From NCBI GenBank assembly GCA_015501605.1, contig JADNRZ010000046.1:84418-148417 (forward strand): a stretch of 64,000 bases of DNA. Reading direction: 5' to 3'. The translations under genes were made by a program, and so were the position numbers. The notes below the pieces were generated by a model. The model saw nothing but the letters and a program-made list of their open reading frames with translations. It made no database searches and was not told where the DNA came from. Source of the DNA: Panaeolus papilionaceus. Lineage: Eukaryota; Basidiomycota; Agaricomycetes; Agaricales. This document shows, one piece after another, positions 47,220-58,032 of this stretch (positions within the stretch are counted from its first letter, which is position 1; the number at the start of each line of letters is the position of its first letter).

Positions 47220-48439
47220 ATGACGTCTCTTGCTGACTTCCTCCTGGAACTGTCTCCGTATCGCCTTCCAACCCATCTTCAAGCATGGGTGAGAGGTGAA
47301 AGTCCTCTTTCCACTAACCAGGTTGTCATCAGTGCCCTTGTCACCTACCTCGTTACCATTTTCTCGATTCAGTGGTTCATGAAGGACAAGAAGGCCCTGA
47401 AACTTACGACTCTCTTCCGAATTCACAATGCTACTTTAAGCTCAGGGAGTGCTCTCCTTCTTGCTCTCATGCTCGAGGATATTGGACCCAAAATTTGGAA
47501 TCGTGGCTTCTACTATGGTCTCTGCTCGGAAAACTCTTTGACTGCTGTTTCTCTGCTCGGAAAACTCTTTGACTTGATCAATTATTACTTCAAGTACCTG
47601 GAGCTTCTCGACACGGTATTTCTGGCGCTCAAGAAGAAACCCCTTCGTGAGTTGGCATTCAGTTAAAGTGGGATATTTAGCTGACACTGTCGTTATAGAG
47701 TTCTTGCATGTCTTCCATCACTCCGTTACAGCATTGCTTGCCTACATCCAACTCAATGGCAAGATGAGCGGTGTACGTCTTTTGGGGTGATTTTTTCGGC
47801 GTTGCCAGCTAATCATTTTCGTAGGCTTGGAGCATTATTGTCATGAATCTCGCCGTTCATGTCATCATGTGTTCGTTTTCCGCATTTATTCCCCTTTCAT
47901 CTGCTAAAATCGCATTAGACTACTATTACTACGCTACTGCTGGTGGTGCTAAGTTCTGGGTACGTAACTTCGTTTTGTTTTTCTCGAATCCGAGCAATTT
48001 TTTATTCGAGCGATCCAGTGGAAAAAATATCTCACTAGCATGCAAATCACACAATTTATCATTGGCATCGGTCTTGGGTACTTCGGCAGTAAGTACAAAC
48101 ATCATTGACACTCTTCACCGCCACTGACTCGCACTTGACAGCTTACCAAGCCGTTGTATGGAGGTATTATCCCCAGATGCCCCATATCTCCAACTGTGCA
48201 GGTTCACCGAAGTCGAGCCTCTTCGGTTGCGCTGTTCTTACCAGCTACCTCTATCTATTCGTCAACTTCTACTTCCAAACCTACAAGAAGCCGGTTACGA
48301 AGAAGTTGGGGTCCAACCGTGTTGCAGATGGCCATGCAAACGGGAAGATTAACGGATCTACAAACGGCTCCGCGTAAGTGTACCTGACCTCACTGATGAC
48401 CTTCTGGTGATTTTGACGTTTTTCGCCGACAGACGTTAG
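47220..48439 (+). CDS. Fatty acid elongase (ELO family, 3-ketoacyl-CoA synthase)
   Basis: Seven exons: 47220-47646, 47699-47772, 47825-47870, 47919-47959, 48019-48088, 48142-48373 and 48433-48439, 299 codons in all. The family signature KYLELLDTVFLALKKKPL leads into FLHVFHH, the HxxHH box made by splicing exons 1 and 2. Next comes NLAVHVIMYYYYYATAGGAKFW, interrupted by two introns, and WKKYLTSMQITQFII. Hydrophobic segments fit the usual six or seven membrane spans in the endoplasmic reticulum. The enzyme condenses malonyl-CoA with acyl-CoA for very-long-chain fatty acids used in sphingolipids. The intron at 47871 starts GTTCGT, a weak donor, but only it restores the conserved motif. The C-terminus ends in an N/G/S-rich tail without an obvious KKXX signal. 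A 31-bp tandem repeat lies in exon 1. Confidence 0.93.
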
Positions 48440-49128
48440 GAGGATTGAGCTCATACCTCATCCAATCTAATGACTTACGAGCTGTATGCCTACGCATACC
48501 AATATTACACCTGATATGTATATTATCTGTTGTCCAACACAGTCAAAATGTAATGACATTTATTTAGAGGCCTACTGTTCCGATGTCCCAAAATCATATA
48601 CCCCTTTCTATGTCAATTTGAGCGAATTCACCCTTTCGTTGATGTGCAACTCGCGCAATGACTTGGACCGGATGGCTGACCTCTATACTCTATACTGTAT
48701 ACGTAAACCCCGCTCGACTTGGCATTTGAAAGCCCGAATGATGGGTTCTTTATCGTATTGACGTGAGAATCTCATGTCGGATTCTGGCACAATGACCCCT
48801 GTCGACTATCTACCACACGAAATTCGGATGCAACCAGTTTCCAGCAATATGTTCTTAGATAGAGTGTTTTGTAGATATGTAGCTCCAAGAATCAAAAGCG
48901 TGTATGCATAGAAGCAATACAGGCTGTCTACCAACACGATAGCAGAGTGACATGCATTTTCTTGTGCGTGTTTTGTAACAGGATGATCCCAGGGGTGGGA
49001 GCTGCCTTCACGTCGTTCTATTTTTTGCGTTTCCATCGCATGGGCTCTCAGAGTCTGTGCATATAAAAGCACTGGAATAAGGACTTTGATGCCTTTCCTT
49101 TTTCTCGCTTATAATCATTCACCCCCCC
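48440..49128. other. Spacer between elongase and P450 genes
   Basis: About 690 bp with the elongase 3' region and the P450 promoter. I see no other gene or repeat in it. Confidence 0.5.
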
Positions 49129-51353
49129 ATGAACAGCGACGACTCTACGCTGCTATCTGGGTCCCTAACGACCACCCTTGTCGGTGCATCCCTCTGTGCG
49201 CTCCTCCTTAAGTATGCGTTGAGGAAACCGCAGGGTCCGTATCCGCCTGGTCCTGAGCCGAAGCCGATAATAGGAAATGCGCTGGATATACCGTTGAAAG
49301 GTGCTGGGAAGATCTACATGGATTGGGGTCGCAAGTATAATAGTAGGTCATTCGTTGTGTCCAGTCCCCTGTTGAATTGATGGTTTTTAATGTGTGTTAG
49401 GCAAGATTATATATCTGAATGCGCTTGGACAGCGTCTCATCGTGTTAAATTCTGTTGACGACGCCAATGAGCTGTTTGAGAACCGGGCGAGTATATACTC
49501 TGACCGATCCGTGGTGCCGACGACAGAGATGTAGGTTATCATTCATACGTTCAAGCCTCTTACTTTTTTCTTCTTCGTCTTTACGTGATCACAGCTGATT
49601 CGACTTGCTTATCTCCAGGGTTGGATGGGAATACAACCTCGCTCTGTATACCTATGGGGATAAATGGCGCACACATAGGAGGATATGCCAGCAGAACTTC
49701 AACGCGCAGAACGCGAAACAGTACCGACCTGTGCAAATCAGAAAGGTCCACGAGATGCTATCCGGGCTACTCGAAACGCCTGAGAGGTTTTTGGAGCATA
49801 ATCGAATGTGAGCTTGTATCAGACTCGGACTATCGAAGGTTAAATCAACGAAATCACACTCCTTGTGGAATGTTCTAGGCTTGCCGTGTCACTTCCACTA
49901 ACGACGATGTACGGATATGAGGTCAAACACCTGGAGGATCCGGCTGTGATAGCAGCCGATAAGGGGGTAGAGATTGGGATTCAGGTTTTCTCACCTGGTG
50001 GAAGCTTCGCGAATATCTTGCCGATCTTGAAGTATGTTCCGTGGACGTGGACTCAGCGAATGGCGAAGGAGGCAAGGGAAGCAACTGAGATAATGAAGAG
50101 GATACCGTTGGAGAGCCTGAAGGAAGATATGGTGGGTTTTTTCTGCTTATCATGAATATGGGAGTATTCCGGATTAATTTTGACAAATGACCGATATAGG
50201 CAGCAGGTGTTGCGCCACCATCGCTCGTGGGTAATTTCTTGGAGAAGAAACAGACCAGAGGTGCTTCGACGGAAGAAGAAGAAGCTGTTTTCAACGTCGC
50301 GAATACGACTTATGGAGGTACGCGACAAAAATTTCCCGCGAATGTTCTATTCATGTTGATTTACTCTCATGAAAGCTGCGTCTGAGACGGTACGTCCCAA
50401 AGCCGTGTTACGCAGGTCGACCGCTGAGAAATTTTGTTTGTTCTATAGACAATGTCTGCAACGCTGAGCTTCATATGGCTCATGGCGACTCATCCTGATA
50501 TTCAAGCGAAGGCTCAGGCAGAATTGGACGCCGTCCTGGGAGTGGCGGAGAGCCTTCCAAATTTCGATGATAGGGAATCCACGCCGTACGTCGAAGCGAT
50601 TTACCGTGAAGTGATGCGGCTGTGCCCTCCACTTCCTTCGGCTATCCCTCACGTTGCGTTGGTGGACGATTGGTATAAGGGGTACTTTATTCCGAAAGGT
50701 CAGTGGTTGTATAATCCTGGTGTGATTGAAGGCTCATTGTATTGACCTCTGTGAACAGGTACGGCGGTCCTTGGAAACGTGTGGTATGTTGCTTATTCTG
50801 GTCGTGGATCCCTTTATGCGACACTAACGCTGAAATTGGCAGGGGAATGAACCGCGACGAGGAGAAGTATGAAGATCCGATGTCGTTCAAACCTGAACGA
50901 TTCTTGATGCCCGACGGAAAAATCAACGACAATGATCGTATTTTGGCATATGGTTTCGGTAGAAGGTAAGGCTGTTAAGACCTCATTCAATCGACAGCCA
51001 CTCATGAATCGTCGCATGTAGGGTTTGTGTGGGAAAGCATGTCGCTAGCAGTACTGTAAGTCTATTTCTGCTGTCTCTTCCATCACCGATTGACCTATCT
51101 GGCGTGAAGCTCTGGCTCACCTTCGCATCGATCTTGGCGTGCTTCAATATCACCAAGAAAAAGGACCCGAATGGAAATGAGATTGATATTGACGACGAAA
51201 TGCATGAAGTGGGCTTACTCTCGTGAGTTTAATCATCTAATTGGAATGACCAGCGCTCTTGACGATCCACAACACAGTCACAAGGCACCGTTCGAGTGCG
51301 CTATCCATCCAAGATCGGAGGCCTGGAAGCATCTCATTGAGATTTCGAAGTGA
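49129..51353 (+). CDS. Cytochrome P450 monooxygenase
   Basis: Twelve exons (49129-49342, 49401-49530, 49619-49807, 49879-50131, 50200-50317, 50376-50389, 50449-50698, 50759-50783, 50843-50965, 51022-51055, 51110-51222, 51278-51353) total exactly 513 codons. An N-terminal membrane anchor (LVGASLCALLLKYAL) is followed by the proline hinge PPGPEPKPIIGN. The I-helix motif reads GAASETT, the K-helix EAIYREVMR supplies ExxR, the meander has FKPERF, and the haem loop YGFGRRVCVGKH carries the cysteine ligand. One exon is only 14 nt and one 25 nt. The enzyme would sit in the endoplasmic reticulum and oxidise a small molecule with a reductase partner. It resembles the O-methylsterigmatocystin-oxidoreductase-like P450s common in mushrooms, but the substrate is unknown. 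There is no biosynthetic cluster around it. Confidence 0.93.
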
Positions 51354-52687
51354 TGAGCTTTATGTAGATAGATAATTTCTGTTCAATCATGCTACTGATT
51401 GCCAATGAGTAATATGTTGTGAGAATGACAGGCACCCAAGACTCAGACTGCAAGTGTCTGGCGGGGAAATATAAGCCAGTTGTTCAAGCTTGATCTGAGA
51501 CTCTGTGGTTTCCCTGTTTGAGCTCTCACCGTTGATGAGCAGCGTGCTCACCTGCACCCGTAACCCATCAATTTCGCATTTTCGCCATCACGCACGCACG
51601 CACGCGCTCCTAATCACGACGCTTTCCCATCCCGGTTATCACGGCTTCGTCACCAACTCATGGCGCGACTTTATCACTACGAGCGTCGCTCGTTTCCATT
51701 ACTATCAGCCGCCACAATACCAAACGGGATAGCCCCGACCATGGTACCTTACAACCAGCGCACCCCATGATGCGTACGGGCGTTAAGTCCGTTTATTTCA
51801 TCAATTTCTTCAACCTTTACCCTCCTTTCTTATTCCAACTCCCATATCCCCTCACTTCACCCCCTCATTTCACCCAGTTCAAGTCATCCCTTTTGTTTTG
51901 AACCCTTTCCTGCTGCGCCTCGGCGCTTTCTTGTTTCGTTTCGAACCCCCTTAGTTAGTAGTTTAGCCCCGATTCACATTTGTACATAGTCTACGGGGCC
52001 TTGTAAAAATAAAACAGCTACTTTTATGCCCACATTTCGAACCACTAAGTTTTAGTCTCACATATCAGTCCTAGGAAGCGTCGTCTGCTTCAAATATCTG
52101 TTTATTCTATCGCTACGAAGGCCTAGTCAACTACGGAAACACCTACACGCACCCTCAGAGCGACTCTTGCGACGTTGACCACACTCCGGTCATCAGTGTG
52201 ATTTGTTTACGCACCTGAAGACGTCGCGCGCACATCAAATTGGAGCCCACCGCGAGGGATTTCCTTCTACAAAGCCTTCCACCGTTGTATATTCTCGTCT
52301 CTAGTCATCATTCCTCGTCAACTACGCAGTCATACACGTCTCCAACTCGTCGGAGCGTTCCCAGATAACCCCGAATCGTCGTCGCCATCGCCTACCTTCT
52401 CGGAAGAAACCCTAGTAAACAACATCCTTATTCCCCAATCTACCTCACTACCAGTATCCAACGAATCCTCGCCGCTATCTAGTCCACCTCCTACACCAGT
52501 TACTCCACCTCCAGCTTTTACCTCGCCGGATTTACTCGACCAACTCAATCGCTGGTCAACCTCAGACCCTTCTCGTGATCCTCTTTCCATTCCTCTTCCT
52601 TATTCTCGTCCCTCTTCCCCACTATTACCTCTTGTCACTTTATTTCTTAATCCTTCGTCGTCTCATACCTCTGTTCCATTACCAGTG
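51354..52687 (+). other. P450 3' region and 5' part of retrotransposon Ty3-A
   Basis: No gene. The segment near 51995-52015 (GTAAAAATAAAACAGC) looks like a polyadenylation region. A possible LTR end is CACATCA near 52231-52237, followed by a primer-binding-like AATTGGAGCCCACC. A possible LTR start TGTTGTGAG lies near 51415. The matching 3' LTR is outside the window, so the LTR borders cannot be confirmed. Confidence 0.4.
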
Positions 52688-54835
52688 ATGGCAACAACTG
52701 GTATGCCTCTCCGTGGTGAGCGTGGAGCTCCCACCTTCGATCGTCAACAACCCTCCGATCTCCGCTGTTATTTCTCTCAACTCGAAACGCTTTTCACCCG
52801 CCATTCAATAATCAATGACGTCCAGAAGAAGCAATATGCTACTCAGTACCTCGACTCATCGCTTAGTGACTCTTGGGAAGCGCTCCCAGAGTTCACCACC
52901 GCCACTGTTATCTATGACGACTTCAAGAAGAAGTTGTTCGACATCTACAACCAGACAACCAACCGATACACCATCAGCGACCTCTACGGACTCATAGGAG
53001 AGCGCAAGATTAAAGGTATACGCTCCCTGACAGATTTGACTGACTATCACCTACAGTTTAGTGGTGTTTCGAAGTACCTTGTTGATCAGGGTGTTTTAAG
53101 CGCTACAGAGCAGTGTCGTGCCTATACACATGTGTTCAGTGACGCATTGGTGGATAGGATAATGCAGCGCTTGCAGATCCAACTCCCCAATCATCATCCT
53201 TCGCTTCCATACTCTTCAGAGGAGCTCTATGACGCCGCACGCTGGGTTCTTCAAGGAACTGCGGCTAGTTCTTCTTTCAATTCATCATCTAACCTTCCAG
53301 GTATCATCCCTGTTTCGTCACCAGCACCAGCGCCTTCCTCATCGTCAGGTACCTCCGAGTTTGTCAAGATGGAACAGCTCGATACCATCCTCTCGAAGTT
53401 TGCACAGACGATTGTTTCTGCCTTTCAGTCTCAGTCTTCAACTAACTGTTCATCTTCTTCTTCAGATGGTTGTTTATTTTGTGGCTCTACTGCCCATTTC
53501 CTCCGCAGCTGTGCTGCTGCCAACGAGTATATTGCACAAGGCAAAGCTAAGTTGGATGGTAACGGGAAGTTAGTTCTTCCCTCAGGTGCGTTTGTCCCTC
53601 GAGCTATCACTGGTTCAACGCTTCGAGAGCGCATGGAAGAGTGGCACCGTCGTAATCCTAATCAGGTTGCAGCTGGGTCAATGCTTCATGAGATTGTGCC
53701 GGATGTGGTCGTCTCTGAGCATAAGACAGCCCTCCCTACTTTTACCACTTCATCTTTACCCTCTAGAAACGCTTCCTTGTCACTCGAAGATCGAGTTGTG
53801 GCAATTGAGGCGCAGCTCTTCAGCACTGGAGTTCGTCAGGCTTTCCCTGTCAAGACTCGCTCTCAGCGACAGCAGGCGCCCACCGACAACACTTCGGCTT
53901 CGACTTGCCAGAGGCACCAGTTCCAGTTACTCAATCTCAGCCTTTGTCATCGCCTCCAGCACCTGAACACCCCTTCCGAAACGCTAAGGATGCAGCTTAT
54001 GCCCCGCCAGGAGTGCGCAACTTTGGAGCGCCGGCTAAACCTGTTCCTCATTGTTGAAGAAGTCAGACCTGCATACAAGTCATTACCTCCAGTATATAAT
54101 GCTGAGGTTGCAGGTTGTGTTCAGGCTCGTCTCATGGATACTCCCATCTCTGTGACTGTTGGTGAGCTTCTCTCACTTGCTCCTGAGCTTCGTTCTGGTA
54201 CTCGGGACCTTGTATCGATCAAGCGCATTCCTACTAAGGACCCTGTTGCTGCGGTTGACCCTGCTTTCGCCCAAGCTTTAGAAGAGGTGAGTAATTATAT
54301 TGATTCTGATGAGTCCCTTGCACATTATATGTTCGATTCCCCTCCTTCCAATTTGTCTTTGGATGTCAACTTACCTCTGACGGAGGTTAATGTTGGCATT
54401 GTTGGTGTCGAGAGTTGTTCACTTCGAACCCTTGTGCCATATGTCAATGATCGTCTTTATGTTGAAGCGATCTTAGATCCTGGATGTCAGATAGTGGCCA
54501 TGTCGGAAGATGTGTGCCATAAGCTGGGTCTTGCTTATGATAAAAAGCACAAGATCAACATTCAGTCTGGGAATGGCAAGATCAATCCATCTGTTGGATT
54601 CGCTCGTAATGTCCCATTTCGTTTTGGCGAATCTGTCATTCTTTATCTCCAGGTTCATATTGTCCGTAATGCAGCATATGACATCCTTTTGGGTCGTCCT
54701 TTTGACGCTTTGGCTCGCTTGGTTGTTGAGAACTTTGACAATGAAGAGCAGACTGTTACCATTCACGATCCCAATGATCCTGATATTTCAGTCACCATTC
54801 CTACATATAGGCGTGGTATGGGTTTTCGCAGATAG
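52688..54835 (+). CDS. Ty3-A Gag and protease
   Basis: 715 codons from the first ATG. The N-terminal half is Gag-like (FDRQQPSDLRCYFSQLETLF, with helical text up to about residue 200), followed by a serine-rich linker. A zinc knuckle CLFCGSTAHFLRSC (C-x2-C-x4-H-x4-C) is encoded from 53471. The protease region has ILDPGCQIVAMS with Asp at the catalytic place and ends with YDILLGRPF. The Asp-Pro-Gly form is familiar in mushroom Ty3 elements. The frame ends at 54835. The following pol frame starts at about 54820 one base out of phase at a T4 run, so the stop may be an assembly error or a frameshift site. Confidence 0.75.
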   Translation: MATTGMPLRGERGAPTFDRQQPSDLRCYFSQLETLFTRHSIINDVQKKQYATQYLDSSLSDSWEALPEFTTATVIYDDFKKKLFDIYNQTTNRYTISDLYGLIGERKIKGIRSLTDLTDYHLQFSGVSKYLVDQGVLSATEQCRAYTHVFSDALVDRIMQRLQIQLPNHHPSLPYSSEELYDAARWVLQGTAASSSFNSSSNLPGIIPVSSPAPAPSSSSGTSEFVKMEQLDTILSKFAQTIVSAFQSQSSTNCSSSSSDGCLFCGSTAHFLRSCAAANEYIAQGKAKLDGNGKLVLPSGAFVPRAITGSTLRERMEEWHRRNPNQVAAGSMLHEIVPDVVVSEHKTALPTFTTSSLPSRNASLSLEDRVVAIEAQLFSTGVRQAFPVKTRSQRQQAPTDNTSASTCQRHQFQLLNLSLCHRLQHLNTPSETLRMQLMPRQECATLERRLNLFLIVEEVRPAYKSLPPVYNAEVAGCVQARLMDTPISVTVGELLSLAPELRSGTRDLVSIKRIPTKDPVAAVDPAFAQALEEVSNYIDSDESLAHYMFDSPPSNLSLDVNLPLTEVNVGIVGVESCSLRTLVPYVNDRLYVEAILDPGCQIVAMSEDVCHKLGLAYDKKHKINIQSGNGKINPSVGFARNVPFRFGESVILYLQVHIVRNAAYDILLGRPFDALARLVVENFDNEEQTVTIHDPNDPDISVTIPTYRRGMGFRR

Positions 54836-54837
54836 AG

Positions 54838-56158
54838 GTCGATGAGGATTTTACTCATCCATCGACCTCCTCTATTTATTCATCATCTGTTTCTCCTGTC
54901 ATATCTTCTTTTGCTTGTATCGCTTTTGATTTTGATTTGGTTAATGATGAGGTTTCCTTCTCATCATTTGATTCCTTTGCTGAAGCTGGTGCTGGTCATT
55001 ATATTGCCAGTACTGAGTTCAATCCTTCGATTCATGATTTTATTCCATCTCCTGTGTTTAATTCTGTTCCCGATTCTGAACCTGTTTCATCATTTCCAAC
55101 TACTATGGCACCAACAAGTACTCTTACTCGAGAGGATGCTTTTTCTTATATACCCTTTATCTCATCATCCGCTCCACACCTGATTCTTTCCCTTGCTTTG
55201 CCGCTTCGAAGAAGAAGTATAAGCCAGTTTCCAAAAAGGTTCGCCCTGTGGTAACTGAGCTACCAGAGCGATTTCGAATCGTTCGCCAGTTTGATGGTGA
55301 TCCTCTCGAGGATTTACCAGCTTTACCTATCCACCCCTCCGAGTTTCGAGCCCACAGGGCGCTATACCCAAGAACGTCGTCAGGAATTTCACCTGCGGCA
55401 TTCAGATCTTACTTCGGAGGAGCTTAAGCTCCTCGACTTTCTTATGTCTGTCCAAACGAAGCATTTGCTTGGACAGAGGATGAGCGCGGTCATCTCAAGG
55501 AGAAGTTCTTTCCTCCTGTAGAGATCGCCACTGTTCCTCATAACCATGGGTTCAGCGTGTTATTCCAATTCCCCATGCGCTTCGAGATCAGGTCTTCTCG
55601 CTCTTAAGCGGAAGGTTGACTCCAAAGTGTTCGAATCATCAAATGCGGCCTACCGAGGTCAATGGTTTGTTGTGTCAAGAAAGATGGTACGTCCCTTCGC
55701 ATTGTTCAATCTCTCGAACCATTAAATGCGGTCACTATTCAACATTCTGGTGTTCCACCTTTCACTGAGGAAGTCGCTGAGCAATTTGCTGGGCGCTCCT
55801 GTGGTGCAATTCTTGATCTTTTTGTTGGTTACGACGAGCGTGCACTTGCACCATCGTCTCGTGATCTTACCACTTTCCAGACCCCTCTGGGTCCCCTTCG
55901 TCTCACCAAACTCCCTATGGGGTGGACGAATTCTGTTCCCATTTTCCATGATGATATTACTTTCATTCTTCAGCCCGAGATCCCACATGTCACAGTACCA
56001 TACATTGATGATGTGCCGGTGAAGGGTCCCATTTCTTATTACCGTCTCAAGGATGGTTCGTTTGAAACGATTCCTGGTAATCCTGGGATTCGGCGCTTCG
56101 TTTGGGAGCATTTTCTTAATCTTAATCGTGTTATTCAGCGTATGAAGTATGCAGGTGG
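54838..56158 (+). pseudogene. Ty3-A pol: reverse transcriptase, frameshifted and interrupted
   Basis: The pol text is spread over several frames. In order these show DPLEDLPALP, TPLGPLRLTKLPMG, and the catalytic YIDDVPVKGP at about 56001. The frame then breaks at 56158 where Ty3-B begins. At least five changes of frame occur (about 54825, 55190, 55320, 55455, 55665), each explained by loss of one base in a short homopolymer. Its 3' half lies to the right of 63956. Confidence 0.65.
56154..56158. repeat. 5-bp target-site duplication of Ty3-B, left
   Basis: GGTGG directly before the left LTR. The same five bases follow the right LTR at 63957-63961. Confidence 0.9.
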
Positions 56159-56719
56159 TGTTACGGTAGCCCGACGGGCGCTTGCGGTTAAGGCCTTTGA
56201 GCTAGTCGGAGTCGGTTCAGTCGTGCGACAGAGTTCGAGTATCGTTCTAAGAATTGCCACTGCGTGCGCACGCTACGCTGGTATTGTCTTAGAAGAGAGC
56301 GAGAAGAGTAAGATCGTCGTAGAAGTTGTTGTTCTATTCGAAGTTAAAGAACTAGCTAAAGAACAAGGGTATAAACTACGGTGTTTATATAGATATCTAG
56401 CGAGGCTGTGCGTGTAAACGCCAAGTAGATAAGGTGAGAGATATGTGAGTCAGAAGTATAGTCCGCGGTAGAAATGAGTCATAAGCATGAGAGAGATGAG
56501 TAAGGAAACGAGTCATAGATAGGAAAATGAAGTGGAGCGACAGCGGGAATGAAGGTGGAGTGGGAGTCGTAGATAGGAGGAAAAGGTGGGGCTCCGGGGA
56601 TAGGAAATAGATGAAATATAAGTACAAAGAGAGATGATAGTACACGAAGATAAGATGAAGAGAGATAGTGGTCCAGATAAGATAACGAGAAGATGAGAGA
56701 GAAAAGAGTCGATGTAACA
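56159..56719 (-). repeat. Ty3-B 3' LTR
   Basis: 561 bp, starts TGTTACGG and ends TGTAACA on the plus strand. Identical to the right LTR except AAGAATTGCC here versus AAGAATGCC there. Confidence 0.93.
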
Positions 56720-56750
56720 TTACCCCCGTATTAAGACTGATTGACCTCAA

Positions 56751-57992
56751 TCAGGTGTTGATGTTGTGGATGGCTTCGTCGCACATGTCGTCGTCATAGT
56801 CATAGAAGTCGTCGCGCCATGAGCCGTCGTTGTTGGTGGATGATCTGGGCTGCCATTCTCCTCGTTCTCTCGATTCTCTGTCGATTCGATCCCAGGGGCG
56901 GAGTTTGGTCCATGGATTTGAAGGAGAGTTTCGATTGGAGGAGGCTTTCCTTTTCCCTTTCTTGTTCTTGATGATGGGACCAGGGCAGGAGTTAAGGCGG
57001 TGACCAGGTGCTTCCTTTCTGCAGTTCCAACAGACGAAGTCGGGACAGTCTGTTATGAAATGATCAGGAACCGGACATTTTAAGCAGAGTTGGGTGCCCT
57101 GTTTTAAGAGAGTGACGAGGTTACTGGTGGCGACGGGGTCAAGGTTTTTGAATAGATTTTTAGGGTCGCGAGATGCGAGTTCTGGTAGAGTTGGTAGTTG
57201 GGGAATGGGAAATGAGTAGTCGTAGGAGGGGTTTTTATTGTGTTTGAAAGTGTAGTTGTCGTTGGGTTCGTGACCAGCATATTTCTTCCTTTGCTCGACG
57301 ATGAGTTCCATGAGACGATTCCTGCAGTCTGGGTCGTTGAAGTGTTGTTGGCAGAAGGCCTCGAACTGGCTACATCCAACGTCCCAATTGTCAGTGGCTT
57401 TCCTGCGGAGGTTGTCGCATATTGCCATTAACTTGAGGATCTGTTTCTTGATTTCGTTGACGTTGTTGTCCATGAAACGAAAGTGGGGCAAGTGATGATC
57501 GGAGAAAGGGAGTTTCCATGCTAGGAGGTCGTAGTCTTCTTTGGTACGGAAGATGTCGACGAACTCTTCGAAGCTGATGGTGGTGCGGTCGTGAGCGGAG
57601 CCAGGGGCGACTGAGGGTGTTTCCCATCCTTTAGCTTGATAGAGGATGTTGGTGAGCTCGGGGTCGTTACCATTGACAATGGTGTTCTCGTGGGCTTGAA
57701 CGAGAGTGTTGAGGACGTCGTCGAGACTTTGAATCTCGGAGATTTTGGATGAAGAGGCTTCGCGTCGATTGGCTTCTTCTTCAAGGAGGCGTCCTCGTTG
57801 TTTGGCTTCGGCGATGAGGGTTTTGGTGCGAGCAATGAATTCCTCATTGGACATTGATTGGGGAAAAACTGGAGAAGCGACAGTGGGAGGGTCCGAGAAG
57901 GAACCTTGAGCTGGAGAGTGGATTCGAACGGATTTGGGGGCAGACGAGAAAGAGGAAGAGGATGAGGATTTGAGAGCGGAGGTGGTAGTCAT
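56751..57992 (-). CDS. Ty3-B additional 3' ORF with two zinc knuckles
   Basis: 414 codons in one unbroken frame, counted from the ATG at 57992, 40 bp after the integrase stop. Upstream codons also stay open but overlap integrase. The N-terminus is serine-rich (residues 1-50). The middle is helical and charged (SNEEFIARTKTLIAEAKQR, and FEEFVDIFRTKEDYDLLAW). There are two CCHC-type clusters: CLKCPVPDHFITDC and CWNCRKEAPGHRLNSC. The tail is basic then acidic (DDFYDYDDDMCDE). It is unlike the element's own Gag, which has its knuckle further upstream. A nucleic-acid chaperone or second Gag-like role is inferred only from the zinc knuckles. It occupies the place where other elements carry env-like or accessory genes. 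Confidence 0.75.
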   Translation of the reverse strand: MTTTSALKSSSSSSFSSAPKSVRIHSPAQGSFSDPPTVASPVFPQSMSNEEFIARTKTLIAEAKQRGRLLEEEANRREASSSKISEIQSLDDVLNTLVQAHENTIVNGNDPELTNILYQAKGWETPSVAPGSAHDRTTISFEEFVDIFRTKEDYDLLAWKLPFSDHHLPHFRFMDNNVNEIKKQILKLMAICDNLRRKATDNWDVGCSQFEAFCQQHFNDPDCRNRLMELIVEQRKKYAGHEPNDNYTFKHNKNPSYDYSFPIPQLPTLPELASRDPKNLFKNLDPVATSNLVTLLKQGTQLCLKCPVPDHFITDCPDFVCWNCRKEAPGHRLNSCPGPIIKNKKGKRKASSNRNSPSNPWTKLRPWDRIDRESRERGEWQPRSSTNNDGSWRDDFYDYDDDMCDEAIHNINT

Positions 57993-58032
57993 GTTGTTTG
58001 TAGAGAAGTAATTGTCAGTTGAACTGGGGAAC

